From: Membranihabitans maritimus
GTDB taxonomy: Bacteria > Bacteroidota > Bacteroidia > Chitinophagales > Saprospiraceae
Direction of reading: 5' to 3'
Assembly: GCF_021729145.1 (NCBI RefSeq)
Contig: NZ_JAJSLW010000005.1
Span: 67,946-131,945 of the forward strand
Length of the DNA stretch: 64,000 nt
Shown: positions 17,305 to 25,778 of the stretch, one piece after another
Numbering within the stretch: position 1 is the stretch's first letter
Layout of the letters: every line of letters begins with the position of its first letter
The notes under the pieces: model-generated
Told to the model about the DNA's origin: nothing
Databases searched by the model: none
What the model saw: only the letters and a program-made list of their open reading frames with translations
Program-made: the position numbers and the translations under genes

Positions 17305-18681
17305 TTGTTCAGGTATAAATTTCTTGTTTTGTTTTGTCTGATTTCAAATTTGGGTTATTCACAATTTGAAGTTTGGACCACCATAGAACCAAGATTAATT
17401 TATCAGGGTGAGCATTTTGATGGAAATAAAGGAGTTCAAGGATTAGAATTTAATATAGAGAATAAATCTGTTTCCCCAGGATCTGGAAGAACTGCATCTG
17501 CCTATTCGCAATGTAATAGCGGTATTGGAGAAATGGAGATTAAATATCATACAGCTTTGGGTGAAAATGAATTTGATCTTTATCTTGTAGCTAATGATAA
17601 TGGTATACATGGATTATCAATTATAGATGCCATTTTGGTTGAACAACATGCTTTAGGCCAAGCTCAATTAGATAATTACAATTTTATAGCGGGAGATGCC
17701 GATGAGGATGGGGATGTAGATACAACCGATACAAATCTTTGGCAACAGGCAATTATGTCTTCGTCGGGCTATTGGCCTTCTGATGAATATTGGATGGCGA
17801 TTCAAAATGCAGATAAACATAATTTCGAAAATGCATCTCAGAATAGTTCCCTGTATAGCTATGGGTATGATCCGATGGAGAATATATCGGTTCAGGGAGA
17901 TCCCAGTAGTAGTGGAACGGTGGATAATTTGTTTTCTTTCCGGATAATAAAAAAAGGCGATTTGAATGCAAGTAATTGCTATTATTGCTGGAGTAGTTGT
18001 TCGCCTCCCAGCCTAAAGAAAGTAGAAGAAATTAACCTGGATCTGGCAGAGCAAAGGAAGCATAGAATACGTCTTGGTATTGACCGTTCGAATGGGATAG
18101 CCGGACTACAATGGTTCCTTGGCTATAATGAGGATGAATTGAATATCGTAGATGTCCGGTCGGATTTGCCAGGATTTTCTAAGAAAGATTACAGGATAGA
18201 GAATGGGGAATTGAGAGTTGTTCATTTGGCCCCGAAATTGGGTAAAGGCTTGGAATCCACTACGGATTCTTATATTGAGATTTTAGTAGAGTCTAGAAGC
18301 GATAAGTTCCTAAATCGGATTTCTACATTGCATACTAATTCCATTGAAATAGTGGACAGTGAAGTTAATAAAATTTCCAATGTTTCGTTGGAAGTGTCGG
18401 GTGTTGACCAGTCTGGCTATTCATTAACTCAACCATCTCATCAGTTTTATCCCAATCCTGTAAATAATCGATTGAATACAAATATAGTATCCGGTCAAAG
18501 ACAGAATGTTGAAATCCAATTATTGGATGTACAGGGCAAAATTCTATATTCCGACACCTGGTTGATGGAAAAGGGGAAGAATACTAATATTATTGACTTT
18601 GCGAATTATGCTTCAGGTGTTTATTTCCTTCGGGGCCTGGGGGAGAAGGGATTATCCTTTCACCAGAAGATCATTAAGTAG
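17305..18681 (+). CDS. secreted protein, dockerin-like segment, probable T9SS type A C-terminus
   Basis: A 458-residue exported protein. The signal peptide core is YKFLVLFCLISNLGYSQ. Near residues 110-155 a dockerin-like segment occurs (GLSIIDAILVEQHALG, then DADEDGDVDTTDTNLW, a calcium-loop pattern). A cohesin-like strand region follows (IRLGIDRSNGIAGLQWFLGY). The last 80 residues (FYPNPVNNRLN, then LLDVQGKILY and GVYFLRG) match a T9SS type A sorting domain. The only start is TTG 17305, right after the minisatellite, so its true start is uncertain. It is followed after 15 bp by a T9SS type B gene; both lie between two direct repeats. Confidence 0.75.
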   Translation: MFRYKFLVLFCLISNLGYSQFEVWTTIEPRLIYQGEHFDGNKGVQGLEFNIENKSVSPGSGRTASAYSQCNSGIGEMEIKYHTALGENEFDLYLVANDNGIHGLSIIDAILVEQHALGQAQLDNYNFIAGDADEDGDVDTTDTNLWQQAIMSSSGYWPSDEYWMAIQNADKHNFENASQNSSLYSYGYDPMENISVQGDPSSSGTVDNLFSFRIIKKGDLNASNCYYCWSSCSPPSLKKVEEINLDLAEQRKHRIRLGIDRSNGIAGLQWFLGYNEDELNIVDVRSDLPGFSKKDYRIENGELRVVHLAPKLGKGLESTTDSYIEILVESRSDKFLNRISTLHTNSIEIVDSEVNKISNVSLEVSGVDQSGYSLTQPSHQFYPNPVNNRLNTNIVSGQRQNVEIQLLDVQGKILYSDTWLMEKGKNTNIIDFANYASGVYFLRGLGEKGLSFHQKIIK

Positions 18682-18696
18682 TTAATATAGAATTGA

Positions 18697-21036
18697 ATGG
18701 CCAGGATATTTTTGTGGATGATGGTATTTTCCCCATTGTGTGTGCATACACAGGATATTTATCTGGGAACCTTGAATGAGTTATATAGAATGGATATAGA
18801 GACTTGTGTGACTAATATATTGCCATACACACCGACTAATGCACAGCGAAGAGACTTGTTACATGATTTAGCCTTTCATCCCAATGGAAAATTATATGGA
18901 GCGACTACGCAAGATTTAATTGAAATCGATTTGGTTAGTAATAAGGTTATATTGTTACAATCCTGGAATGAATCTGACGCGAAATACGCAGGTATAGCGA
19001 TTAATGAAAATGGAGATTTTTTGGTAAGTGAATTTGGCAATAGTATTCTCAAATATGATGTGAGAGGTAATGTCTTTTTTGAAGAGATAGAATTAAATGA
19101 AGGCATTTATCTCTTTTGGGATTTTTACACTAATGACGATATTATCAGCAGGGATGGAAATTTAGATAATAATAGACGATTTGTAACAACAGTCAATTTG
19201 TATAATAATGGTATAGATACGTTAATGGAGTTTAATGAGTCGATTGGTTATCAAGTTGGACCTATTTCAAAGTTTTATAATTTATGCGGCAATCCTTTTT
19301 ATATTGGTCAAGCACTTGGGTTAAAAGATCCTCAAGCAATTCACCCTGGATTTATGTTGCGCATAAATTTTGAAAATGATTCATTTGAGGAGTTATGTAC
19401 AAATAATGAAATGGAAACTATATTGGGGACAGCGAGCACAGACGACTTCCGCCAAAACGGCTACTTAGTCGACCTGGACGGGGACAATTCTTCCGGGCAT
19501 ATGACCGGGGGAAACTATGATACCCTTACCCGGTGCAATCCCGCCGGACGGATTGCTGATGATGATATATCCTACCGGCTGTGCGGAGAAGACATAGATT
19601 ATATTTCTTTCCGTATCAAATATGCGGATGAGTTCGCTGTGCCCTTCGAGGAAATTACCGGTTCCGAATCCCTGGAGCGTACCGGTCCCCACCGGTGGGA
19701 GTGGCGTAATCCTTACGGTAATGATACCGAAAAGATATCCGAATTCCTGCGCAGTGTGCGGTACCGGGCGGATTGGCCTGAGGAAAACGGATACGAACGT
19801 ACCATAGTGACTACCACCCATATCGGGGACGATTCCACTTCTTCGTGGAGTGTATTGCAACTTTCCGGGGAAGTGAGCCGGGCGGGCAGGGATACTACTG
19901 TTTCTTATTGCAGTACGAAAGGATTTATCAATTTACGGCAATATTTGTCTCCCATGGCCAATAAAACGGACGGGTATTTCGAACCGGAATTATCGGCAGG
20001 GGGACTTTTTGAACCCGGCAAAGACCCGGACGGGGAATACCTTTATATAGTAGATAAAGAAGGATGCCGTGACACGGCTGTGTTGACGGTTTCGCGCAAG
20101 AGTGAATACGACCTGGACTTGAGGAGGTATAAAGTGTGCAGAGGGAAAGGCGCATCCGGGCCGGTAAAACTACCTGGTAAAAACTATGATTCCATCCTGT
20201 GGTGGAACGGTGAGACGGGGTATTCTACGGTAATCCGACCGGATGATCACGGTGTTTTGTGGGTGGAAGCAGTAAAAGATGGGTGTACCTACCGGGATAC
20301 GCTTTCGGTATATTCCGTATTGGGCGGAGGGGTAGCATTCGATGAAAAGTTTGCGGATACTGTGTTTATATGTAGTAGTGAAGAAACAGAAATACAGGTT
20401 CGTAGCCTGGATTCCATTTATGTGAACGGCCAAGTATATTATGGCGGTGAATATATACCTTTTTTGTCTCCCGGGGTTTATGAATTGACGGGCCATAAAT
20501 TTGACTGCGTAGTATCCAAAGAAATCACGGTATTGCGTCTGGAAGAGGAATCAGACCTGTATTCAAATAGTTATCCCTGGTGCGAAGGTTCTTCACTGAA
20601 GCTGGAACTTCCGGACAAGGAAGGGGTGGAATTTAACTGGTTAGATGGGTATGCTGACTCCGTCCGAGAGATTGGTGCGTATGGTGAGTATCCATTTATG
20701 ATACAAAAAGGGAATTGCCAGGCGGAAGCCAAATATACAGTGGTTCCTGATGACGACTGCGGTGGCGGCTGTCGCATAGTCATACCCAATGCTGTATCGC
20801 CGAACGGGGATGGAATGAATGATGATTTGGACCTTATTGTCAAAGAGTGTGGGGATTTTGGTTCCTTGACATTGTTTGATAAATGGGGTAGTGAAATGTA
20901 CCATTCAAACGAGTCTCGAGTACCCGCTGCAGTATGGGACCGTCTGCCCGTTGGGGTTTATTTGGTGAGAGTATCCTATCAAGATAATGCGGGGAATGTG
21001 AAAGTAGAGGCAGGATCCGTGTTTTTGTTACGGTAA
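18697..21036 (+). CDS. T9SS type B sorting-domain protein, mosaic
   Basis: A 779-residue exported protein with signal peptide (residues 1-19, ending in VHTQD). Residues about 20-245 resemble a propeller-like region (LHDLAFHPNGKLYGAT, AINENGDFLVSEFGNSILKY). The central part has Cys-rich immunoglobulin-like repeats. The C-terminus (VIPNAVSPNGDGMNDDLDL to the last residue) is a gliding-motility-associated T9SS type B domain. Base composition changes sharply near 19440, residue 248: the 60 bases from 19021 and from 19081 are each 30 percent G+C, those from 19441 are 57 percent and those from 19681 are 53 percent. This suggests a mosaic gene. Likely cell-surface protein of unknown target. Confidence 0.8.
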   Translation: MARIFLWMMVFSPLCVHTQDIYLGTLNELYRMDIETCVTNILPYTPTNAQRRDLLHDLAFHPNGKLYGATTQDLIEIDLVSNKVILLQSWNESDAKYAGIAINENGDFLVSEFGNSILKYDVRGNVFFEEIELNEGIYLFWDFYTNDDIISRDGNLDNNRRFVTTVNLYNNGIDTLMEFNESIGYQVGPISKFYNLCGNPFYIGQALGLKDPQAIHPGFMLRINFENDSFEELCTNNEMETILGTASTDDFRQNGYLVDLDGDNSSGHMTGGNYDTLTRCNPAGRIADDDISYRLCGEDIDYISFRIKYADEFAVPFEEITGSESLERTGPHRWEWRNPYGNDTEKISEFLRSVRYRADWPEENGYERTIVTTTHIGDDSTSSWSVLQLSGEVSRAGRDTTVSYCSTKGFINLRQYLSPMANKTDGYFEPELSAGGLFEPGKDPDGEYLYIVDKEGCRDTAVLTVSRKSEYDLDLRRYKVCRGKGASGPVKLPGKNYDSILWWNGETGYSTVIRPDDHGVLWVEAVKDGCTYRDTLSVYSVLGGGVAFDEKFADTVFICSSEETEIQVRSLDSIYVNGQVYYGGEYIPFLSPGVYELTGHKFDCVVSKEITVLRLEEESDLYSNSYPWCEGSSLKLELPDKEGVEFNWLDGYADSVREIGAYGEYPFMIQKGNCQAEAKYTVVPDDDCGGGCRIVIPNAVSPNGDGMNDDLDLIVKECGDFGSLTLFDKWGSEMYHSNESRVPAAVWDRLPVGVYLVRVSYQDNAGNVKVEAGSVFLLR

Positions 21037-21070
21037 CTTTTTGGTCGGAAAGCAGTAAAAATATTTAGTT

Positions 21071-21130
21071 AACCTGAGTTCTACGAATGATTATAGCTTC
21101 AGGGGGAACGGAAGGAGTATATACAAGGCT
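21071..21130 (+). repeat. dispersed element, copy A
   Basis: The stretch around CTACGAATGATTATAGCTTC matches, imperfectly, sequences at 36515-36614 (opposite strand) and 59960-60060. All three lie between genes, so it is a dispersed non-coding element. Confidence 0.7.
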
Positions 21131-21222
21131 TGCCCCGAAACTCTGGGCTAGCGCCGTTTATTGGCTAACGTTGGTACACATCGTAAAAAGAAGATATGAT
21201 ATAGACTTGATCCACCCCCTTG

Positions 21223-21343
21223 CCCCCGCCAGCGGGGGATAATACCCCGACACCGAAATAAAATTTTTCTTTTGATCACTCAAGTCGCTTCTGATTTTAT
21301 TATTGTTCCATATTTGTTCGAAAATTTCCCCCGCCAGCGGGGG
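21223..21343. repeat. two identical GC-rich hairpins
   Basis: CCCCCGCCAGCGGGGG occurs at 21223-21238 and again at 21328-21343. Each is a 6-bp stem with a 4-nt loop, in an otherwise AT-rich spacer. Flanking TCCACCCCC near 21210 and its complement near 21357 form an outer inverted repeat. Confidence 0.75.
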
Positions 21344-21628
21344 TGCCCAACGGGCGGGGGTGGATTCTGCCTATTTAATAGAGCTCATATAGTTGATTTT
21401 AGATGTGTCCCAACGACAGCGTTTATCGGAGGTCTGCCCCGTTCTTCGGTGGCTTGTCCCGTTTATTGGTGGCAGCTTCCTGGAAAAGTAAAGTATAATA
21501 GTGAATTGTTTTAGTTAGATAGAGAAATACGGGTTAAACAGCCTCAAAATTGATTGAATGGATGGGAGGGTAAAGTCGGAAGACCGAAGCTTACCAAGTA
21601 TTACGTGAGCCTGCCCCGTATGACGTGT

Positions 21629-21849
21629 GCTTGCCACGTATGACGTGGACGGCAGCCTGAAGAAGCCTTTCCAAGGGAGTCCTTTGGACAAGCTTCAAGC
21701 TGTATGGTTCAAGCCAGAAGAAAAGAATAATGAATTTTACTCAAGAATAGAACCCGGCATTTTGGGACTCAAAGCTCCGATTGAAAGGGTTAGAAGCCTA
21801 AAGTGAGCTCGAATTTGGCAGCTCTCCAAGAAAGGGGAAATATGATGTC
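21629..21849 (+). repeat. long direct repeat, copy 2
   Basis: About 221 bp in the same orientation as 16587-16812, with the same left and right ends. Left of it, 21587-21650 shows three imperfect tandem copies of a roughly 20-bp unit around TGCCACGTATGACGTG, where copy 1 has one. It stops a few bases short of the cutA stop codon. Confidence 0.9.
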
Positions 21850-21853
21850 TTCC

Positions 21854-22174
21854 TCAATTACCCGTCTGTTCCTGAACCCACTTAAAATAAGATGCATTGG
21901 TTTCTACTTCGGAGAATAGCAGACAAGGCACATCATAAGGATGTTGCCGGTCGATCTCTTTTTTAAACCTATCTTTGACCTGTAAAGAAGTTTTGCAATA
22001 AATGATATACTCCTCTTCATTATCTACCTTGCCTTTCCATTCAAAAAAGCTTGTTGCCGGCCAAGTAACGCCACAGGCTATAAGTTTGCTATTCAGTAAT
22101 TTATTGATTAATTCATGGGCTTCCTTTTCCGAACCGATCGTAGTGTAACAGGTTAAAATTTGGCTATCAGACAT
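21854..22174 (-). CDS. cutA: divalent-cation tolerance protein CutA
   Basis: A 106-residue protein of the CutA1 family, small ferredoxin-like trimers linked to copper tolerance, role not settled. The pattern is complete: CYTTIGSEKEAHELINKLL, LIACGVTW, SFFEWKGKVDNEEEYIIYCK, and HPYDVPCLLF near the end. ATG 22174 fits the family length; a longer frame to 22264 adds a non-family extension. The stop codon abuts repeat copy 2, so the island boundary lies at its 3' end. Confidence 0.92.
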   Translation of the reverse strand: MSDSQILTCYTTIGSEKEAHELINKLLNSKLIACGVTWPATSFFEWKGKVDNEEEYIIYCKTSLQVKDRFKKEIDRQHPYDVPCLLFSEVETNASYFKWVQEQTGN

Positions 22175-22588
22175 ATCTTTAATTTTTATATGTGTAGCCA
22201 ATAAAGATAGGGAATATGGGGACCAAAGTAAAACTGCATTTTGACATTGATCTGCAGTTTCCATTGCTTATTACTGCTATCCAGACACTTTCCCAGGGAT
22301 TTTCAAAAGTCAACAGGGATATAATATTAACCTGCGTTTGATAAATCCATAATAAAAATTCGTGAGCCCGGATCAAGAGGGCGTATTTTATGTGCTATAA
22401 ACCTTCTATTTTTTCCCGATAAAGCCAGGGACGGTTGCCGCCGCATAACGGCGCAAGTCTTGTTAAATGCGCTTCCGGTCCCTAAGGACCCATACTGAAT
22501 CGTAGCGCTCAGGTATAATCAATACGGGAGGAATTGAAAAGCAAATAAGGCGGAAAACCCCTTTGTGGAAATATCCACTGTTTAGGCT
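22175..22588. other. intergenic spacer, nothing recognised
   Basis: Between cutA and pfkA I see no gene. There is a short GGTCC/GGACC hairpin near 22480 without a T-run. It presumably carries the cutA promoter and the end of the pfkA transcript. Confidence 0.4.
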
Positions 22589-23575
22589 TTACATAGAAAG
22601 GATTTCTGCCATGCGTATCATTTCCTGTTTGGGTTCTTTTACTTCGGAAATAGCATCTTCAAAATCCGAATATACCACTTCGTCATTGATGAGTCCTACG
22701 GATTTGTTGTAAATTCCTTTTAAAAGTCCATCTACAGCCCCGGCTCCTAACCTGGAGGCTAGCACACGGTCATGGCAAGAAGGGGCACCACCTCTTTGCA
22801 AATGTCCTATAATGGACACTTTAGCTTCAATGTCTTTATATTTTTCTGAAACAGCTTTGGCAATTTCCGAAGCACCTCCATTTTTATTTCCCTCCGCTAC
22901 CACAACGAGGCTAAATAACTTTCCTCTTTTATGTCCTTTTTTAATTTGATGCACCATTTCATCAATGGTTTTATCATTTTCGGGAATCAGGATCCCGGTA
23001 GCCCCACTTCCGATCCCGGCGTGAAGGGCAATATATCCCGAATGTCTGCCCATCACTTCAATAAAGAATACCCGGTTGTGGCTATCCGCCGTATCCCTGA
23101 TCTTATCCACTGCATCTACTGCTGTATTAAGTGCCGTATCAAAACCTATAGTGAAATCCGTTCCAAAAATATCATTGTCAATAGTACCGGGAATTCCAAT
23201 CATCGGGAAATCAAATTCTTCTGAGAAGATCTTGGCGCCCGTATAGGTGCCATTTCCCCCTATGACTACACAGGCGTCTATATCATGAGCCTGCAAACTC
23301 TCATAGCCTTTTTGTCTTCCTTCGGGAGTATAGAACTCTCTGCTTCGGGCTGTTTTGAGCATTGTTCCGCCTCTGTGTATAATATTTCCTACATCATTGG
23401 TTTCGATTCTTTTGATGTTACCATTGATCATTCCTTCGTATCCACGGTAAATGCCGTAAACGTGTTTGTTGTGGTATGCTGCAGTTCTCACTACTCCCCT
23501 GATGGCAGCATTCATTCCCGGAGCATCTCCTCCTGAGGTCAAAACTGCTATTCTATCAATATTTCTTGCTTCCAT
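22589..23575 (-). CDS. pfkA: ATP-dependent 6-phosphofructokinase
   Basis: A 328-residue enzyme that phosphorylates fructose 6-phosphate in glycolysis. Family segments are LTSGGDAPGMNAAIRG at the N-terminus (ATP loop), IGGNGTYTGA, GIPGTIDNDIFGTD with the catalytic Asp region, and GHLQRGGAPSC near residue 258. Gly, not Asp, fills the position after GG in IGGNGTYTG, as in ATP users of the PfkA group. It starts 3 bp after a GlcNAc-kinase-like gene, so both sugar kinases are probably made together. Confidence 0.95.
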   Translation of the reverse strand: MEARNIDRIAVLTSGGDAPGMNAAIRGVVRTAAYHNKHVYGIYRGYEGMINGNIKRIETNDVGNIIHRGGTMLKTARSREFYTPEGRQKGYESLQAHDIDACVVIGGNGTYTGAKIFSEEFDFPMIGIPGTIDNDIFGTDFTIGFDTALNTAVDAVDKIRDTADSHNRVFFIEVMGRHSGYIALHAGIGSGATGILIPENDKTIDEMVHQIKKGHKRGKLFSLVVVAEGNKNGGASEIAKAVSEKYKDIEAKVSIIGHLQRGGAPSCHDRVLASRLGAGAVDGLLKGIYNKSVGLINDEVVYSDFEDAISEVKEPKQEMIRMAEILSM

Positions 23576-23577
23576 AA

Positions 23578-24420
23578 TTACAAGTCCTTAGTGTGAAAAA
23601 TTTCTAATTGATGAATCGGTTTGAGTACTATAGTCCCCATGGTAAGTCCTTTCTCTGATAATACCTCTTCCAGAATTTCTTTAAAATGAATAGAAATAGA
23701 GCCGACAAAATTAATTGGAAGCTCTTGAACTTTGGGGTATTTTGATAAATAATTCCTTATCAAATGTTGAAAGGCATCACGAATTTCTTCCCTTACAACC
23801 ATTTCATCTTTGAACGTACCTGCAAATTTAGCAAAAGTTGCCAGATACCTGTTTGGTTTCGGGTGATTATACAATTTCTTAACAAAGGCAGAGCGGTTAC
23901 CCAGTTCAGGTTCAAGTTCTTTTTTGATGTGTGGCGGAAGGGATTCACTGTAGAAAAGTTTAATAATTCTTGTTCCCAGATCCACTCCACTTCCTTCATC
24001 CCCGATCATATGCCCCAGTCCATTGTAATTGGCAGCAATGCATTGGCCGTCAAAATAACACGAATTAGAACCGGTGCCGAGGATACAAACGATCCCTTCC
24101 TTATTTCCCAATGTCGATCTTACCGCAGCCACGACATCATTGTTGACTTCTATAGCTGAATGCGGGAAATAGTGGGTATATATTTCTGACAAAATCTCTT
24201 CTTGTTCTTTACCGGATACTCCTGCGCCATAATGATAGATTTTCTTTATATCTTCCGGTTTCTCAATGGATGCAACCCCGTCTTTTATATGTTCGCGAAG
24301 TAAGTTGTACTCGATAGTAGAAGGATTTATTCCGTCACCTGAAAATCTATTCTCGACTCCTTCTTTCGATATGACACTCCAATCGCTTTTTGTAGAACCA
24401 CATTCTAGAATTAATATCAT
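23578..24420 (-). CDS. BadF/BadG-type sugar kinase (N-acetylglucosamine kinase-like)
   Basis: A 280-residue ASKHA-fold kinase. The phosphate-1 motif LECGSTKSDW opens the protein; VCILGTGSNSCYF (phosphate-2) lies near residue 113 and HMIGDEGSGVDLG near 138. In Bacteroidota such proteins are annotated as N-acetylglucosamine kinases feeding peptidoglycan sugar recycling. It is 3 bp upstream of pfkA and 27 bp downstream of an unknown secreted protein gene. Substrate choice is inferred. Confidence 0.85.
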   Translation of the reverse strand: MILILECGSTKSDWSVISKEGVENRFSGDGINPSTIEYNLLREHIKDGVASIEKPEDIKKIYHYGAGVSGKEQEEILSEIYTHYFPHSAIEVNNDVVAAVRSTLGNKEGIVCILGTGSNSCYFDGQCIAANYNGLGHMIGDEGSGVDLGTRIIKLFYSESLPPHIKKELEPELGNRSAFVKKLYNHPKPNRYLATFAKFAGTFKDEMVVREEIRDAFQHLIRNYLSKYPKVQELPINFVGSISIHFKEILEEVLSEKGLTMGTIVLKPIHQLEIFHTKDL

Positions 24421-24447
24421 TAAGATTACTTTAATGGATGAATTAAT

Positions 24448-25386
24448 TCAATCTCCTAAAAAACGGACAATATTAAAAGAAAATTCGCAATTTTCAGATG
24501 ATTTGAAAGGAATATTCCATGATCCGGTGTAATTAATTTGTCCGGGATAGTATTTATTTTCGTATTTGATGGTTTCTATATTCATTTCTACATCAAATGA
24601 ATAGATAAGGGTTTTATAGGCAAGTTGGATCCTGCGTCCGAGGATTTGGAAATTATCTTTTTTAAAATAAGTCTTTAAGGATTTTACAGCGGTTGCTTTT
24701 TCAGGGCTATCCGGTTTGACTGTTACTTCAAAAATGTAAGCTGGGGAGGGAAAAGTTATGGTATCTGTTTTTAGGTAAAAGTTATAGTGCTTTTTCAAAT
24801 CTGAATCAAATACAGAAAATTTATGTCCAATAAAGGGAATATCTATCTCCCGGCCCGGTTGGAAAACCAATTTTTTCAATTCATTAATATACGATTCCAT
24901 TTTTGAATCCGGATCTGAATATTCCAATTTACTGATAGCGGTATCTACTTTTACTTTCCCATTGGTGAAAAATAAACGGTCGTACATCGCTGCGGTAAAA
25001 TACCGGTAATCGCCATTGCCTTTATAAAATTTTTTATCAAATTGTTCCGAGATTATTTTATTGCTTCTGTAATTATGGTCAAAATATTGTACGCGCTCGG
25101 ACCGCAAATATGTTTTCGGATTAAAATTTTTATCATAAAAATACAACTCAGACCGAAATTGATATGAACTGCTTCTCAGATTTCGAAACGCTTTGTAAAA
25201 AGTGGTATCATGTACCGTCTGGTCAATAAAGTATTTGATATCTAATTCTGCAGGTGGGGCCTGAATGGTAAGCGAATCAATTACCAGCACCGAATAGATA
25301 TCATCAATCAGGGCGGAATCTGGCTGGCTGTATAAGTGATTACTGGAAAAGATAACCAATAACAACAACCCCCTTAGAGGATTCAT
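24448..25386 (-). CDS. uncharacterised exported protein, 312 residues
   Basis: I do not recognise a named family. A signal peptide (MNPLRGLLLLVIFSSNHLYSQ) is clear. The rest is beta-rich with many Tyr and Phe strands (FRSELYFYDKNFNPKTYL; later YKTLIYSFDVEMNIETIKY), which fits a periplasmic or outer-membrane-associated barrel or sandwich, as in DUF3108-like proteins. It overlaps the S4-domain gene by 4 bp, so translation is probably coupled within the run from DUF58 to pfkA. Confidence 0.75.
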   Translation of the reverse strand: MNPLRGLLLLVIFSSNHLYSQPDSALIDDIYSVLVIDSLTIQAPPAELDIKYFIDQTVHDTTFYKAFRNLRSSSYQFRSELYFYDKNFNPKTYLRSERVQYFDHNYRSNKIISEQFDKKFYKGNGDYRYFTAAMYDRLFFTNGKVKVDTAISKLEYSDPDSKMESYINELKKLVFQPGREIDIPFIGHKFSVFDSDLKKHYNFYLKTDTITFPSPAYIFEVTVKPDSPEKATAVKSLKTYFKKDNFQILGRRIQLAYKTLIYSFDVEMNIETIKYENKYYPGQINYTGSWNIPFKSSENCEFSFNIVRFLGD

Positions 25387-25772
25387 AGGTCTTCTATATC
25401 TTTGAATCCTTCTATTTCCCGGCGATCTTTTTTGGTGGGGCGCCCAAGACCTTTTTCTCGAAATTCACCCTTTGATTTACCCACATACCATTTATTGAAT
25501 TTATTGAGTTCCTCCTCCGGTGTATTATCGGTATAACACGTGATAGCAATTGGTGCCCCGACTCGCTTATCGATAATTTTATCTACAGTGAATTCATAGA
25601 TAAACCCATTTTTTTTCACCGTCAGGTTATCGCCTACCGTAACGGTGGATGAAGGTTTGACTTTTTCTCCATTAATGGAAATATGACCTTTTTTAGTTGC
25701 ATTGTTGGCCTGTGTTCTTGACTTAAATATCCTTACAGCCCACAGCCATTTATCAATTCTCGTCTCCTCCAT
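25383..25772 (-). CDS. S4-domain RNA-binding protein (Hsp15-like)
   Basis: A 129-residue protein with an N-terminal S4 domain: RIDKWLWAVRIFKSRTQANN, then KGHISINGEKVKPSSTV. This matches the Hsp15 family, which in E. coli binds stalled 50S subunits carrying nascent chains. A basic C-terminal tail (GRPTKKDRREIEGF) is also typical. It sits 6 bp after the PPK2 gene and overlaps the next gene by 4 bp. Confidence 0.88.
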   Translation of the reverse strand: MEETRIDKWLWAVRIFKSRTQANNATKKGHISINGEKVKPSSTVTVGDNLTVKKNGFIYEFTVDKIIDKRVGAPIAITCYTDNTPEEELNKFNKWYVGKSKGEFREKGLGRPTKKDRREIEGFKDIEDL

Positions 25773-25778
25773 GTATAA

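Larger units (their letters stand above)
21037..21853. other. repeat-rich spacer
   Basis: No gene is supported. It holds a copy of a dispersed element (21071-21130), two identical GC-rich hairpins (21223-21238 and 21328-21343) and the second long direct repeat (21629-21849), which ends at the stop of cutA. Confidence 0.6.

Noticed and set aside
21272-21514. 80-codon plus-strand frame in the repeat-rich spacer
   Set aside because: It spans the GC-rich hairpins and has no recognisable content.
16587-21849. Composite transposon
   Set aside because: The flanking repeats encode no transposase, have no terminal inverted repeats that I can see, and no target-site duplication could be found.
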